DNA of 64,000 nt from Bog-473 sp963721585. GTDB lineage: Bacteria; Actinomycetota; Acidimicrobiia; Acidimicrobiales; RAAP-2. How positions within the stretch are numbered: the stretch's first letter is position 1; the number at the start of each line of letters is the position of its first letter. Both the position numbers and the translations under genes were made by a program. This document shows, one piece after another, positions 8,433-17,973 of this stretch. Below the pieces are notes generated by a model. That model saw only the letters and a list, made by a program, of their open reading frames with translations. It did not search any database and was not told the origin of the DNA. The stretch spans positions 434,001 to 498,000 of the forward strand of contig CAVRJN010000008.1 of NCBI GenBank assembly GCA_963721585.1, in the 5' to 3' direction.

Positions 8433-9427
8433 GCACCACACTCCGCCGTACACCCGGTGACGTCGCGGATGGCCGCGACCGGCCCTCCGCACAGCGGCAT
8501 GTGAAACGCGACGGTGATGACACGCTCGGCGTCGAATGCCAAGACGAGTGGACAGCTGTGCGGCGCAGCCGGCGACGACGCACCGGTATCCGGGTACGTG
8601 TCGGAAGTCCACACGATCACTGAAGCGGAGACCGAACGGAGACCAACGACGTGCGCGCTCGAGGTGGGACAGACCACCAGCGCGGGCGGTGGGACACGTC
8701 GGAACCGGGGGTGGCGCGCCGCCTTCCGTTGTTGGTCCGTTGTCCGATGACGGCCACCGGGCCGCACCAGCCTCTGCCGCCGCAATTGTTTCCCGCTCGG
8801 GTATCTGACGGGAAAGCCAAAGCGTCGACGCCGCGTCGTCTTCCGACCCACCAGGGCACCCCGATGCGGGTCGGCCGAGCGAGCCGGCAGACCCCCAACG
8901 TTTCCGCTGGTCAAAGTACACGCATGTAACTAAGACCAGTCTCTGACGCCCCAACGAGCGTTCTGAGCCCAAAAAGGGACGTCCCAAAGAAAAATTTTGT
9001 CGGGGATTTGTCGCCCCTCACAGGCGCCCGAGTGGCCCATCCGTTCGTAAATTTGGGCTTTCTCTCGCAACCTCGCGCGGCAATTCTCCTGGTGACAGCA
9101 CTATGGCTGGTTGCAAGTTGGTTGCAAGTTGCGAGAAACTTGTGAACGGGAAGGGAGGGCACCGGTAGCACGGTTGATCGCCCTCCACTCCCTCCATGTA
9201 CCGCGTGCGAAGGAGGTGGCCAATGACCTGTGAACGCAACTGGGGCTAGCCCCTACGTAACAAGCTGCATTGCACCGTCCTGACGATGGTACGGAGTGTT
9301 GCACTTGTTGTTTCGACGCGGCGGGCTGTCGCCTTTAGCGGATTTGTTTTACGCTCGGGCGGCACCCGCCGTTGTCGCGCCAGAAATCAGAGGGGAACGA
9401 GCCGGCATCCATGCGAGGGGCTGACAA
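8433..9427. other. Long intergenic region, no gene recognised
   Basis: About 1 kb between cysA and the MFS gene. Short open frames on both strands have no recognisable domain and no convincing ribosome binding site. One notable element is a perfect tandem 11-mer GGTTGCAAGTT at 9109-9119 and 9120-9130, which places two palindromic TTGCAA cores one helical turn apart. The last bases (GAGGGG near 9415) are the likely ribosome binding site of the MFS gene. Confidence 0.5.
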
Positions 9428-10687
9428 TTGCTGGGACCGCAGGCGGCGCACTCGGTGAGCGTCCGTAGCCGGGCCAAGCACCGCATCCGGAGGAAACCGC
9501 TCGGGCGCCCCTTCCTGCGGTTGTGGGCCGGGTTCACGCTGGCCAGCGGTGGCGATGGACTGATGTTGGGCGCGATACCCCTGATGGCCGTCGTCGTCGA
9601 CCCCCGCCCCCTGGCCGTCTCGGCCGTTGTCGCCGCCAACAGCCTGCCCTGGCTCCTCTTGGCGTTGCCGGCGGGCGCCTTCGCCGACCGGTTCGAACGC
9701 GGCCCGCTCATGGCCATCTCGAACGCCGCCCGTGCACTCGCCATAGCGGTCGGCGCATTCCTCATTCTGAGCGACCGCATGACGCTGGCGATCCTGATCG
9801 TCGTCGTGCTGATCAACGCCGGCGGACGGGCCATGTACTACTCCGCGGCGCAGGCCATCGTGCCAGAGCTGGTGAACTCGGACGCGCTCGAACACGCCAA
9901 CGGCGTTCTCAGCGGTACCGAGGCGGGTGCCGAGGACCTCGCTGGACCAGTGGTCGGCACCTGGCTCTTCGCCGTCAGCAAAGCGATCCCCTTTTTCGCC
10001 GATGCCGTTGTGACGATGTTGTCCTGCATACCCCTCGTCGGCTTCCACTCGAAAGCGCCACAACCGGAAGGGGCTTCAACGTCCGCGTGGGAGGGTGCCC
10101 GGCTCCTCTTCGCCGACCGCCGGCTGCGGCTCCTCCTCATCATGGTGGGCTCACTCGCCGGCCTGCAGGGGATGGAGAGCGGCATCCTGGTGCTGCTCAC
10201 GACCAAGGTCTGGGGGGTCCGAGAGGGTGCCTACGGGGTCTTCCTGGCCGTCGGTGCCGCTGGGACTCTCGTCGGGAGCCTGGGGGCGAACCGGATGGTC
10301 CGCCGCATCGGAAATGGCCAAACCCTGATCGCCGCAGCACTCGTCTCGGGCGTGGGCTACCTGGTCATGGCCGGGGCCAACGGCTGGCAGCTGGCCGGCC
10401 CCGCCTTTGCCGTGGTCGGTCTCGCCATCGGAGCAGGGTCCGTCGTGGCCATCTCGCTTCGCCAGCGGCTCACCCCTCCCGATCTCATGGGACGCGTCGG
10501 TGGCGCCTGGCGCGGACTGGTGTGGGGCGCCACCCCCGTCGGTGCACTGGCGGCCGGGGGCCTGGCCTCCATCTGGGGCCTTCGGTTGCCCTTGGTGCTC
10601 GCCGGGGTTTTGCAATGTGCGGTGGGGGTGGTGCTCGCTCGCCCGCTTCTGCGCAGCCTGCGGCAGGGCAGGCAGGCGACGGCGTAG
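9428..10687 (+). CDS. MFS transporter, EntS/MFS_3-like
   Basis: Major facilitator superfamily exporter, 419 aa, with about 12 hydrophobic segments. The family loop between helices 2 and 3 reads LPAGAFADRFERGPLMAISN, and the N-terminal LGRPFLRLWAGFTLASGGDGL is typical of the MFS_3 (enterobactin exporter EntS-like) group. It sits in the cytoplasmic membrane and would expel a small molecule by proton antiport; the substrate is unknown. The TTG at 9428 is preceded by GAGGGG at workable spacing; a GTG about nine codons later is an alternative start. It has no operon partner. Confidence 0.85.
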   Translation: MLGPQAAHSVSVRSRAKHRIRRKPLGRPFLRLWAGFTLASGGDGLMLGAIPLMAVVVDPRPLAVSAVVAANSLPWLLLALPAGAFADRFERGPLMAISNAARALAIAVGAFLILSDRMTLAILIVVVLINAGGRAMYYSAAQAIVPELVNSDALEHANGVLSGTEAGAEDLAGPVVGTWLFAVSKAIPFFADAVVTMLSCIPLVGFHSKAPQPEGASTSAWEGARLLFADRRLRLLLIMVGSLAGLQGMESGILVLLTTKVWGVREGAYGVFLAVGAAGTLVGSLGANRMVRRIGNGQTLIAAALVSGVGYLVMAGANGWQLAGPAFAVVGLAIGAGSVVAISLRQRLTPPDLMGRVGGAWRGLVWGATPVGALAAGGLASIWGLRLPLVLAGVLQCAVGVVLARPLLRSLRQGRQATA

Positions 10688-11089
10688 CAGTTCGACACAC
10701 GACCGCAGTATCAACGCTGCAACAACTTCGGGGGCCGCCCCTGCCCAACGAGACGAAAGCCGCGTCCCGCACAACCCACCTCGACTGCACGCCTGACGAA
10801 GACGGTCGTAGACCACCGCCAACCCCTGTTCAGGTCGGCGCCTTCCACATGGTCGGCGCACGGAACCCACGGGCGCGCGCGCCGGATAGCTGCAGGCACG
10901 ATGCAATCTCAAGTTTTGAACAGATTCCGCCGATATTCGGACCGTGTTCGCGGATGGCACCCAGCCCATCACCACGAACGCAAGGTCGGTGGGCTCCATG
11001 GATGCGACGAATGCTCTCGAACAAGGGTCCGTCAAGCCTGAGACGCTGCTCGTCGTCCCCGACGCGGGGACGCTCCCGACTCGGGCGCA
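10688..11089. other. Intergenic region, nothing recognised
   Basis: 402 bp between the MFS gene and the GGDEF-EAL gene. Overlapping open frames on both strands lack domain content. No clear terminator, repeat or RNA gene was seen. Confidence 0.4.
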
Positions 11090-13681
11090 ATGGCCCAGAT
11101 CCGTCAGAGGCCTCGCTGGCAAACCACCGCCGCCATCTACGCCTTTTCCGTCTCCCTTGGCCTGGGCGCGACAGCAATCTGTCTGAAGGGCCCGCTGCAG
11201 GGCCTCGGGCCCGTCCGGGAGGTGCTCCCCCAGGGCGCGATGTTCGCCATCATCCTTGTGCTCTGGGCGGTGGCGAACTGGGTGCCGGTGTCATTGCACT
11301 ACCGCGGCAACACCACGCTGGTTCCGCTGGAAGACGGGCCACTTCTGATCGGGTTGGCTCTCTTGACCCCCAACCTGCTCGTCCTCAGCGCCGCCGCCGG
11401 TGCTTTCTTCGTTTTCGCCGTTGTGCGCAGGCAGGCAGCGATGAAGGTGATCTTCAACGTGGCCGCCACCGCGTTGCGAATCGCGGTCGCCGCCGTCGTT
11501 TTCCGCGAGCTCCTGGGAACCCACAGTCCGGTCAGCCTTGTCGGCTGGGGTGCGGCGCTGGCGGCAATGATCGCCTACCAGATCGTGGCGGTCGTGACGA
11601 TGCGGGTCATCACGCTGCTGGCGGGCCAGGCGGCTCGGAAGCAGAATCGAATCACCCACCTGGCCATCCACACCATGTTGATCGCAGCGAGCATGTGTCT
11701 CGCCTTGGCCTTCCTCGACGCCGCGTGGTTCGACCCGTGGACGACGCTCCCCCTCCTTCTGGTCGCCGCGCTGATCATCGTGGCCTACCGGGGGTACAAC
11801 CGCCTCTCCCTCCGCTTCTCAGCGCTGGAGCACCTCTACGACTTCAGCCGGACGATGGGCGCGGCGAGCCTCGAACCCTCGTCGATGAGCGTGGACGTCC
11901 TGAAGAAGGTCTGCACCGTCATGCGGGCCCGCCGCGCCGAGCTCGTCCTGGCCGAACCCACGGGTATCCCCCGCCGGATCACCTTCGACGACCGCGGTGC
12001 GTCCGGCATCGAATCGATCACCCTCCATGACGCATCGATCGTGACCCAGGCCATCGCCTCGGGCGAGGCGTCGCTCCATAGGTCCGCGGGACAGGACGAA
12101 CCCGTCAGCGTGGATCCCATCGTCGGCGAGTATCACGAGGCCCTCGTCGCACCTCTGATGAACCGACACACCACGATCGGCGCCATCATCGCCATCGATC
12201 GCGACGAGGAGCTGGACAGCTTCGACGACGACGACCTCCGACTGTTCGAGACGCTCGTCGCCCACGCCAGCACCAGCCTCGAGCGTGCTCGGCTCGTCGA
12301 GGAGCTGCGCTACGAAGTGGACAGTAAATCGCACCAGGCCACCCACGACATGTTGACGGGACTGCCCAACCGGATGTTGTTCCTCACCCGCGCTGCCGCC
12401 GCTCTGAGCGAAAGCGGTGGGGTTGCGATCGTCCTGCTCGACATCGACCGCTTCAAGGACGTCAACGACACGCTGGGCCACGCCATCGGCGACCGGCTGC
12501 TGTGCGAGATCGCGGAACGTCTGCTGCGGGCCGTATCCGGGCGGGCCACCGTGGCCCGCCTCGGCGGCGATGAGTTCGCGCTGGTCTTGGCCGACGTGAC
12601 GGATCCCCGGCGCGCCATCGAGATTGTCGAAGAGCTCAACGTGGAAATGCAGCGACCCATCAAAATGGACGGCCTCACGCTGGCCGTCACCGCCAGCGCC
12701 GGCATCGCCATGGCTCCCGAGCACGGCGACGACGTCGCCCTCCTGCTGCAGCGGGCCGACATCGCCATGTACCTGGCCAAGGAGCGTCGCAGCACGGTCG
12801 AGGTGTACTCGGTCGAGCACGACCAGAGCATGCAGCGCTGGCTGATGCTCGGTGGCCTCTTGACGCACGCGCTCGAGACGGGGACCGAGCTCAGCCTCAT
12901 GTACCAGCCCATTGGGGACGTCCGGTCCAAGGAGATCGCCTACGTCGAGGCGCTCTGCCGCTGGAACCACCCGGTGCAGGGGTTCATCCCACCGGAAGAG
13001 TTCATCGGGATCGCCGAGCAGATGGGCCTCATCCCTCAGATCACCGACTTCGTCCTCAACGAGGGCTGCGCCCAGTTGGCCCGGTGGCGCGACGCCGGCA
13101 TCACCATCGGCTTGGCGGTGAACGTGTCCGGGAGAGAGTTCGCCGACGTCAACCTGGTCGATCGCGTGGAGAAGTGCCTGCGCCGGTACGACATCCCGGC
13201 CAACCGCCTCACGCTCGAAGTGACCGAGACCGAGATCATGGCCGACCTCGGCGCGGCGACCGCGGTGCTGGACGAGCTGGCCGCCCGGGGGATCAAGCTG
13301 GGCATCGACGACTACGGGACGGGGTACTCCTCCTTGCAGTATCTGCACAAGCTCCCGGTGAACGAGTTGAAGATCGACCGGTCCTTCGTGACCAACCTGC
13401 CCAACGAAGCGAGCAACCGCATCATTGTGCGCTCCTCCATTCAGATGGCGCACTCGCTCGGGCTCTACGTCATCGCCGAAGGGGCAGAGGACGAGCTCAC
13501 CTGTGCCATGTTGGCGGAAGCGCAGTGCGACTTCATTCAGGGCTACTACCTGTCGAAGCCCCAGAAGCCAGCAGAGCTGCAGGAGTGGATCCTCGGCGGC
13601 GCGAAGCTCAAGTTCGCTCCCATCACCGAGATCCCCGGCTCGGAGGGCGCTGCGCTCATGCTCATGTCGAAGTCCGGCTGA
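11090..13681 (+). CDS. Membrane GAF-GGDEF-EAL c-di-GMP protein
   Basis: 863-aa membrane-bound cyclic di-GMP enzyme. Residues about 10-235 hold six or seven hydrophobic segments. A GAF-like region (about 245-400) follows, then GGDEF (from about 415), then EAL (from about 600). The cyclase signature RLGGDEF is intact near residue 491, with no RxxD inhibitory site at the usual spacing. The phosphodiesterase residues are also present: EALCRW (about 618), the Asn of AVNVSG, LEVTETE, IDDYGTGYSSL (about 738), KIDRSF, AEGAED and QGYYLSKP. It could therefore both make and break c-di-GMP. The ATG at 11090 has only a weak upstream ribosome binding site. It stands alone, with a strong hairpin terminator 170 bp downstream. 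Confidence 0.9.
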   Translation: MAQIRQRPRWQTTAAIYAFSVSLGLGATAICLKGPLQGLGPVREVLPQGAMFAIILVLWAVANWVPVSLHYRGNTTLVPLEDGPLLIGLALLTPNLLVLSAAAGAFFVFAVVRRQAAMKVIFNVAATALRIAVAAVVFRELLGTHSPVSLVGWGAALAAMIAYQIVAVVTMRVITLLAGQAARKQNRITHLAIHTMLIAASMCLALAFLDAAWFDPWTTLPLLLVAALIIVAYRGYNRLSLRFSALEHLYDFSRTMGAASLEPSSMSVDVLKKVCTVMRARRAELVLAEPTGIPRRITFDDRGASGIESITLHDASIVTQAIASGEASLHRSAGQDEPVSVDPIVGEYHEALVAPLMNRHTTIGAIIAIDRDEELDSFDDDDLRLFETLVAHASTSLERARLVEELRYEVDSKSHQATHDMLTGLPNRMLFLTRAAAALSESGGVAIVLLDIDRFKDVNDTLGHAIGDRLLCEIAERLLRAVSGRATVARLGGDEFALVLADVTDPRRAIEIVEELNVEMQRPIKMDGLTLAVTASAGIAMAPEHGDDVALLLQRADIAMYLAKERRSTVEVYSVEHDQSMQRWLMLGGLLTHALETGTELSLMYQPIGDVRSKEIAYVEALCRWNHPVQGFIPPEEFIGIAEQMGLIPQITDFVLNEGCAQLARWRDAGITIGLAVNVSGREFADVNLVDRVEKCLRRYDIPANRLTLEVTETEIMADLGAATAVLDELAARGIKLGIDDYGTGYSSLQYLHKLPVNELKIDRSFVTNLPNEASNRIIVRSSIQMAHSLGLYVIAEGAEDELTCAMLAEAQCDFIQGYYLSKPQKPAELQEWILGGAKLKFAPITEIPGSEGAALMLMSKSG

Positions 13682-14157
13682 CGATCGCCAACCAACACAC
13701 CTCTCGGCGGTGGCACTCAGGATCACTCGGCAGGTGTGCGCGGCGATCTTCAGCACCGTCGACGCGTCCATGACACGGACACAGGTCCGGTGATCTCACA
13801 CCGCGCTGTGAATCCGTAAAGGAAACGGGCAGACCCGTCGTTACTTAAGAGGCGACCCCGGCTCGATAGTCCGAGCCGGGGTCGCTTTGCACGCAAACGG
13901 GTGGCGGGACCCGGTGACCAGAGGCGGCGGTTGGGATCCGAACCCCTGGTGGCGTGCTGCGGCCAGTCTGGCAGGCGAGAAGACGGTCTGCCAGTGGTCG
14001 ACCAGGGCAGGAGTACCGACCGTTCCGAACGCCGCGGCACAGACCCGGTGAGACCTGTGCCCGCTCGTCGCGCGTGCCCACCATTGCGTGCCTGGTTCGC
14101 CCGAACCAACCCCGGGTGCAAAGGGCCGGATGGACGCACAGCCTCGTCGACCGGCGG
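13682..14157. other. Intergenic region between convergent genes
   Basis: 476 bp separating the GGDEF-EAL gene (plus) from a secreted-protein gene (minus). It contains the strong hairpin at 13852-13885; apart from that no gene is supported. Confidence 0.5.
13852..13885 (+). terminator. Strong hairpin terminator
   Basis: Perfect 14-bp inverted repeat GCGACCCCGGCTCG / CGAGCCGGGGTCGC with a 6-nt loop (ATAGTC), followed by TTT. It lies between two convergent genes and probably ends transcription of the GGDEF-EAL gene; the T-run is short, and the hairpin could also serve the minus strand. Confidence 0.75.
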
Positions 14158-15024
14158 TCATCGCGACAGCACGGGTACGGCCGTCATGCTGTCTGCGTCA
14201 ACCACCACGCGATTGCCGAGTGGGGCTGCAAGGGTGGTGGTCAGCCGATTGAAGGATGCCTGCAGAAGGCAGCCGGCATCACCCTTGTAGTGGCTCACGG
14301 CGTGCACCACAACGGCCACTGCAGTCCTTGATGCGCCAACACTGAGCGAGTAGGTGGCCTGACACGGCCCGGTGCCCTCGGATGCCCCTGCGAACCCGAC
14401 TGTGAGCGTTCGATGGTTCGGGCCCAAGGTCGCGCTCCCGACCGTCGGGGAACTCTGCGACTCCGGGGCCTGGACCAGGATTCGTCGCGGTGGGGCAAAG
14501 ATGCGACGAGGAGACACGGCCAGGACCTGGGCGGGATTCGCAACATCCTGGAAGGCGAACAACCAGGCTGGCAGGGTTCGTCGTCCTCGATCGGTGTCGA
14601 AGACACCCGCACCCAGCGTCACACGCGTGACGACCAGGGGAGCTGCTGCTGATGGTCCCGGCGTCGCCGCATCCTTCAGGACCCTGAACGCGGATCGGGC
14701 GCGTACAATTGGGAGCCCCGCAGCCGAACGAGGTCTGGTGGGAAACCTCGACGGTGCCGTAAACGTCCCGTCCTCGTAGGCGAGTGCGGTGGCGTCGTTG
14801 GGAAATCCAAAGAGCGGTGCGTTGACACTGTCGCCGTCGATCAGGACGAGTGGTCTCGAGGACGCGTGGACGGGGAAATGCGACCATGCCGCCAGAGCTG
14901 CCGGTATGGGACCGGCAGCTTGGCGCTGGGAGGATGCCTCAGCGCTCACGTCTGAAGACAATGCGATCAGGGCGATACAGCAGGCAGCCACCGCCGACCC
15001 GACTTTGCTCATTCTTCGGCCCAC
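14158..15024 (-). CDS. Secreted protein of unknown function
   Basis: Not recognised. A signal peptide is clear: a basic start followed by VAACCIALIALSSDVSAEA. The chosen GTG at 15024 has an ideal GGAGGAG ribosome binding site 5 nt away; an ATG four codons later would keep the same signal. The mature protein (about 255 aa) has no transmembrane segment, begins with LVLIDGDSVNAPLFGF and has two Cys (GPCQATY and GDAGCLL) that could form a disulfide. It is probably exported or surface-associated. It runs convergent to the GGDEF-EAL gene. Confidence 0.65.
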   Translation of the reverse strand: MGRRMSKVGSAVAACCIALIALSSDVSAEASSQRQAAGPIPAALAAWSHFPVHASSRPLVLIDGDSVNAPLFGFPNDATALAYEDGTFTAPSRFPTRPRSAAGLPIVRARSAFRVLKDAATPGPSAAAPLVVTRVTLGAGVFDTDRGRRTLPAWLFAFQDVANPAQVLAVSPRRIFAPPRRILVQAPESQSSPTVGSATLGPNHRTLTVGFAGASEGTGPCQATYSLSVGASRTAVAVVVHAVSHYKGDAGCLLQASFNRLTTTLAAPLGNRVVVDADSMTAVPVLSR

Positions 15025-15394
15025 GGACTCCTCCTGCCTCAGTATGACGTGGGAAGGACAGAATCGGTTCGAGATGGGCTGGGGAGAAAGGTGGCTCGAG
15101 AAGGTGTCGGCGTCCAGCGGCACGCCCTGGTTCTGAATCCGACAGGAGGATGCACGGCCGGGCCGTGTCAGCTCAGAGGTACTTGGCACTCCTCGGGATC
15201 GATGTGACCGAGGTTCTCGACCACCGTGAACGTGCCATCCTCGGATCGTGCGATGCACATGTTCATGCGCACGTGGTGCTGGCCGACACGGTCTCGGCGG
15301 GACCTCCCGGCCCCTGCGGGATGCGGGAGTGGTCCAGGTATGCGATGACGTCGTGCTTCACAGGGTCGTCATGTGTTGCCATTGACAAACGCTG
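15025..15394. other. Intergenic region, nothing recognised
   Basis: 370 bp between the glycosyltransferase gene and the secreted-protein gene, both on the minus strand. It must contain the promoter of the secreted-protein gene, but no clear -10/-35 pair, repeat or RNA gene stands out. Confidence 0.4.
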
Positions 15395-16495
15395 TCAAGA
15401 CCGAATGGAGAGCACCGTGTCCGCCCAGCGCTCTGGGCTGTACGTGCTGGCCAACTCACTGCTGCGGCGTCCCCATTCCTTGCGCTGTTCGAGGCTTGCC
15501 TCCGACAGCGCGGCGAGTGCTGCCGCGAGGCTGTCCGGATCCTCGGCGGGCACCGTGAACCCGTTCGCCGGGGTCGCCAGCTCGTCTGCCACGCCACACC
15601 CGTCGGAGATGACGACGGGTAGGCCAGCGGCACATGCTTCCAGCGCCACCACCCCCCAGCAATCGAAGCGGCTCGGCAGGACGAGGGCACCAGCATCGGC
15701 ATACATGCCGGCGAGGGCCTCCGGTTGGATGAAGTCGCTCATACGCACACCGGGCATTCCGGTGAGACCACCGTCGAAGGCGCCATGCCCAACGACCTGC
15801 AAAGGCCAAGGCCGGGCAACGCTCTTGCGGTAGATCCGATACGCATCGGCCAGGACATCCGGGGCTTTCTCGGGAACGAGGCGACCGCAGAACAGGAAAC
15901 TCGGATTCGCGAAACGACCGGCGCCGCCGGCGGCCACTGAGGCGAAGCGCGTCTGGTCGAGCGTGTACAACCCGGTGAAGACGGCCTCCGGCGAGAATCC
16001 GAGCCGTCGGGCGTACTCGGCGCTCCGCGCTCCGGGCACGAAGGCGGCGTCAAACGCGTAGGGGCGTTCCACCGTGAAGAGAGCCTGCAACACGCGCTGG
16101 CGCCATGCGCCGGACCAGACGTAGTCGGAGACCATCACCGTCGTCGTGCCGTACCGTCGGCGAGCGCGATGGAGGGCACGCAACGCTCCTCCGCTCCGAT
16201 CAATGCTCAAGACGATGTCCGGTCGAGTTCGTTCGATCAGCTCGTCGACAAGAGAGAAGGGGCGGGGCCATTCCGCCACCCGCAATTCGGCGCCGTTCAA
16301 TTCCAGGCTGGAATAGTCGTAGGGGGCGTGTGGGTCGGGCGGGCGAGCCACCACGGTCACCTCAGACCGATCCGCCAGGGCCCGAATCCCCGCGGCCATG
16401 TACCCCGCGAGGCTGTGCCACAACAACAAGACCTTCGGCCTCGAGGACGCCATCAGCGGTACTGCTGTAGGCGTGACGTATCCATCGACAGACAC
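15395..16495 (-). CDS. Glycosyltransferase family 4 (group 1) protein
   Basis: GT-B fold glycosyltransferase, 366 aa, transferring a sugar from an NDP-sugar to an unknown acceptor such as a glycan, glycolipid or cell-wall component. The N-terminal Rossmann half starts at PKVLLLWHSLAGYMAAGIR. The C-terminal donor-binding half begins at SFLFCGRLVPEKAPDVLADA. The family E-x7-E motif appears as DCWGVVALEACAAGLPVV, with Asp replacing the first Glu. The GTG at 16495 follows an AAAGG motif very closely; the ATG at 16453 would give a more typical length. There is no neighbouring glycan operon. Confidence 0.87.
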   Translation of the reverse strand: MSVDGYVTPTAVPLMASSRPKVLLLWHSLAGYMAAGIRALADRSEVTVVARPPDPHAPYDYSSLELNGAELRVAEWPRPFSLVDELIERTRPDIVLSIDRSGGALRALHRARRRYGTTTVMVSDYVWSGAWRQRVLQALFTVERPYAFDAAFVPGARSAEYARRLGFSPEAVFTGLYTLDQTRFASVAAGGAGRFANPSFLFCGRLVPEKAPDVLADAYRIYRKSVARPWPLQVVGHGAFDGGLTGMPGVRMSDFIQPEALAGMYADAGALVLPSRFDCWGVVALEACAAGLPVVISDGCGVADELATPANGFTVPAEDPDSLAAALAALSEASLEQRKEWGRRSSELASTYSPERWADTVLSIRS

Positions 16496-17208
16496 CCTTT
16501 CATTTCGCTGTGAGCCCGCATAAGACTAACTGAGAGCCCTGGAGTCTGAAGGGTCTTGGCAACAAAACCCGAGGCTGCGCCGTAATCATCTTCCAATCGG
16601 CCTCCATGTGCTTTCAACTTGAGGTCGATGTAGATACCCCGCTCGTTGCCGACCAACCCGCGTGATTGCGGTCCCGAACCAAGAGCACAGGGTCGTCTGG
16701 TATCGAGAGCATGACCCGAGACCCTGTCCGACTGGCGGCTACCAGATGTACCGGATGACGCAAAGGGCCGCAGAGTGCTCACGCATGCAAGATGGCTCAC
16801 AATGCAGCGTTCCATTCCTGGCGCCGCCGGCGACGAGCGGGACGCTACGCGGCCCGGCCCCCGTGATTGTGCAAGATCGCCTCGGCCTCGAACTGATTCG
16901 TGATCGGCACCCCGATCCATATCGGGACCGATGTGTACTTGCCTCGCTCGCAACCCTCACACCGAACGGCATACCGGCCGTCGCGGAGCCGGACCAGTTG
17001 AGGCTGGTGTCCTGCCTCATGCTTCCTTCGCGGAAAGAGGAACCTCTCTCTTCGGCGACGAGGACCACTCAGTGCAGAGAACCCGACAATCTGCACGAAC
17101 CCGGTCACGGAAAGTTCATCTTCTCGTGACCTTCAGGACACTCTCCGCGAAGTAGAAATCTTCCAGTTCGCGGTTGGACATTTGTGGCATGCGATTGGTG
17201 GTGAGCCT
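16496..17208. other. Intergenic region with one possible small gene
   Basis: 713 bp between the glycosyltransferase and the Thr-rich wall protein. The only coding signal considered real is a short minus-strand frame (16845-17108). The rest, including a 155-codon plus-strand frame, shows no domain. Confidence 0.4.
16845..17108 (-). CDS. Small Cys-pair protein, unknown function
   Basis: 87 aa as drawn from a GTG. The last 50 residues look like a real protein: RLRDGRYAVRCEGCERG (a CxxC pair) followed by SVPIWIGVPITN and a C-terminal EAEAILHNHGGR. From memory this pattern recurs in small actinobacterial proteins of unknown function, but I could not search. The N-terminal half is Arg-rich and doubtful, so the true start may be further in or the frame may be shifted upstream. 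No ribosome binding site is obvious. Confidence 0.45.
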   Translation of the reverse strand: MTGFVQIVGFSALSGPRRRRERFLFPRRKHEAGHQPQLVRLRDGRYAVRCEGCERGKYTSVPIWIGVPITNQFEAEAILHNHGGRAA

Positions 17209-17898
17209 GTGAGGTTCCTCAGACGAAGTGTCGGTGCGCTCCTTACCGTGACTCTCATCGGAGCCGTTGTTGCGGCAGCACCCCTCGTAGGTGAAAGCGG
17301 TGCTGGAGCGTCTGCAACCGCTCTGTCCTCAGCTGAAACAGCCAATGCCACGAACACGGGTAATACAGGCGCGACGACCACGTCGTCGTCGACAACCTCT
17401 ACCACCGTTGCGAACTGCCCAACCTCGACCACGTCGTCGACGTCAACCACCTCGACGACGACTCCAACATCAACAACTACATCAAGCACTCCAACGTCCA
17501 CGACTTCCACGACTTCTACGACCACTCCAACCTCATCTACAACGTCATCCACAACGTCGACGTCCACAACCACGTCATCGACGACGTCGACAACGACAAC
17601 CACTTCATCTACAACCTCCACAACAACCTCGACTACGACTTCGACGACAACTCCTACGTCCACAACCACAACCACGAGCTGTCCAGCCACGACAACCACA
17701 TCAACCTCTGCGCCGGTGACTTCGGCGAACACCTCACCCTCGGATGGTTCGGCCAGTACTTCCTCCAATTCTCCGTCATTGGCATCGACCGGCCCAGCCC
17801 AGAACTTTTCGACGCTCCTCCTCATTGGACTCTTCATGCTCTTGATAGGCATTCTGGGTCGTCGACGCTTCTTGGCCCTCGTACGTCGAGACAAGTGA
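17209..17898 (+). CDS. Thr/Ser-rich wall-anchored protein with LAxTG-type signal
   Basis: 229-aa surface protein. The GTG at 17209 (GGTGGTGAG just upstream) gives a clean signal peptide, MRFLRRSVGALLTVTLIGAV. Residues about 55-200 are almost pure Thr/Ser with Pro, a mucin-like stalk likely to be extended and perhaps glycosylated. The C-terminus has LASTG followed by a hydrophobic helix (FSTLLLIGLFMLLIGIL) and an Arg-rich tail, the layout of a sortase substrate. LAxTG is the motif preferred by class E sortases of high-GC actinobacteria. No sortase gene is in the window. A two-Cys element (NCPTS, SCPAT) brackets the stalk. Confidence 0.75.
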   Translation: MRFLRRSVGALLTVTLIGAVVAAAPLVGESGAGASATALSSAETANATNTGNTGATTTSSSTTSTTVANCPTSTTSSTSTTSTTTPTSTTTSSTPTSTTSTTSTTTPTSSTTSSTTSTSTTTSSTTSTTTTTSSTTSTTTSTTTSTTTPTSTTTTTSCPATTTTSTSAPVTSANTSPSDGSASTSSNSPSLASTGPAQNFSTLLLIGLFMLLIGILGRRRFLALVRRDK

Positions 17899-17973
17899 TT
17901 GCCGGGTCCGCTGACTGATTGTGCATCGTCGCGTGATACTCGCTCGTACGCGAGATAGTTAGTCTCCGCCCAT

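Noticed and set aside
7338..8987. 549-codon minus-strand open frame
   Set aside because: Lies opposite cysA and has no recognisable family; typical GC-driven shadow.
13920..13950. tRNA T-loop-like sequence (GGGGTTCGGATCCC on the minus strand)
   Set aside because: Only three stem pairs form and no D-arm, anticodon arm or acceptor stem can be drawn.
17380..17700. CRISPR-like short repeats
   Set aside because: They are degenerate Thr/Ser codon repeats within a coding frame with no spacers; no CRISPR array or cas gene was seen anywhere in the window.
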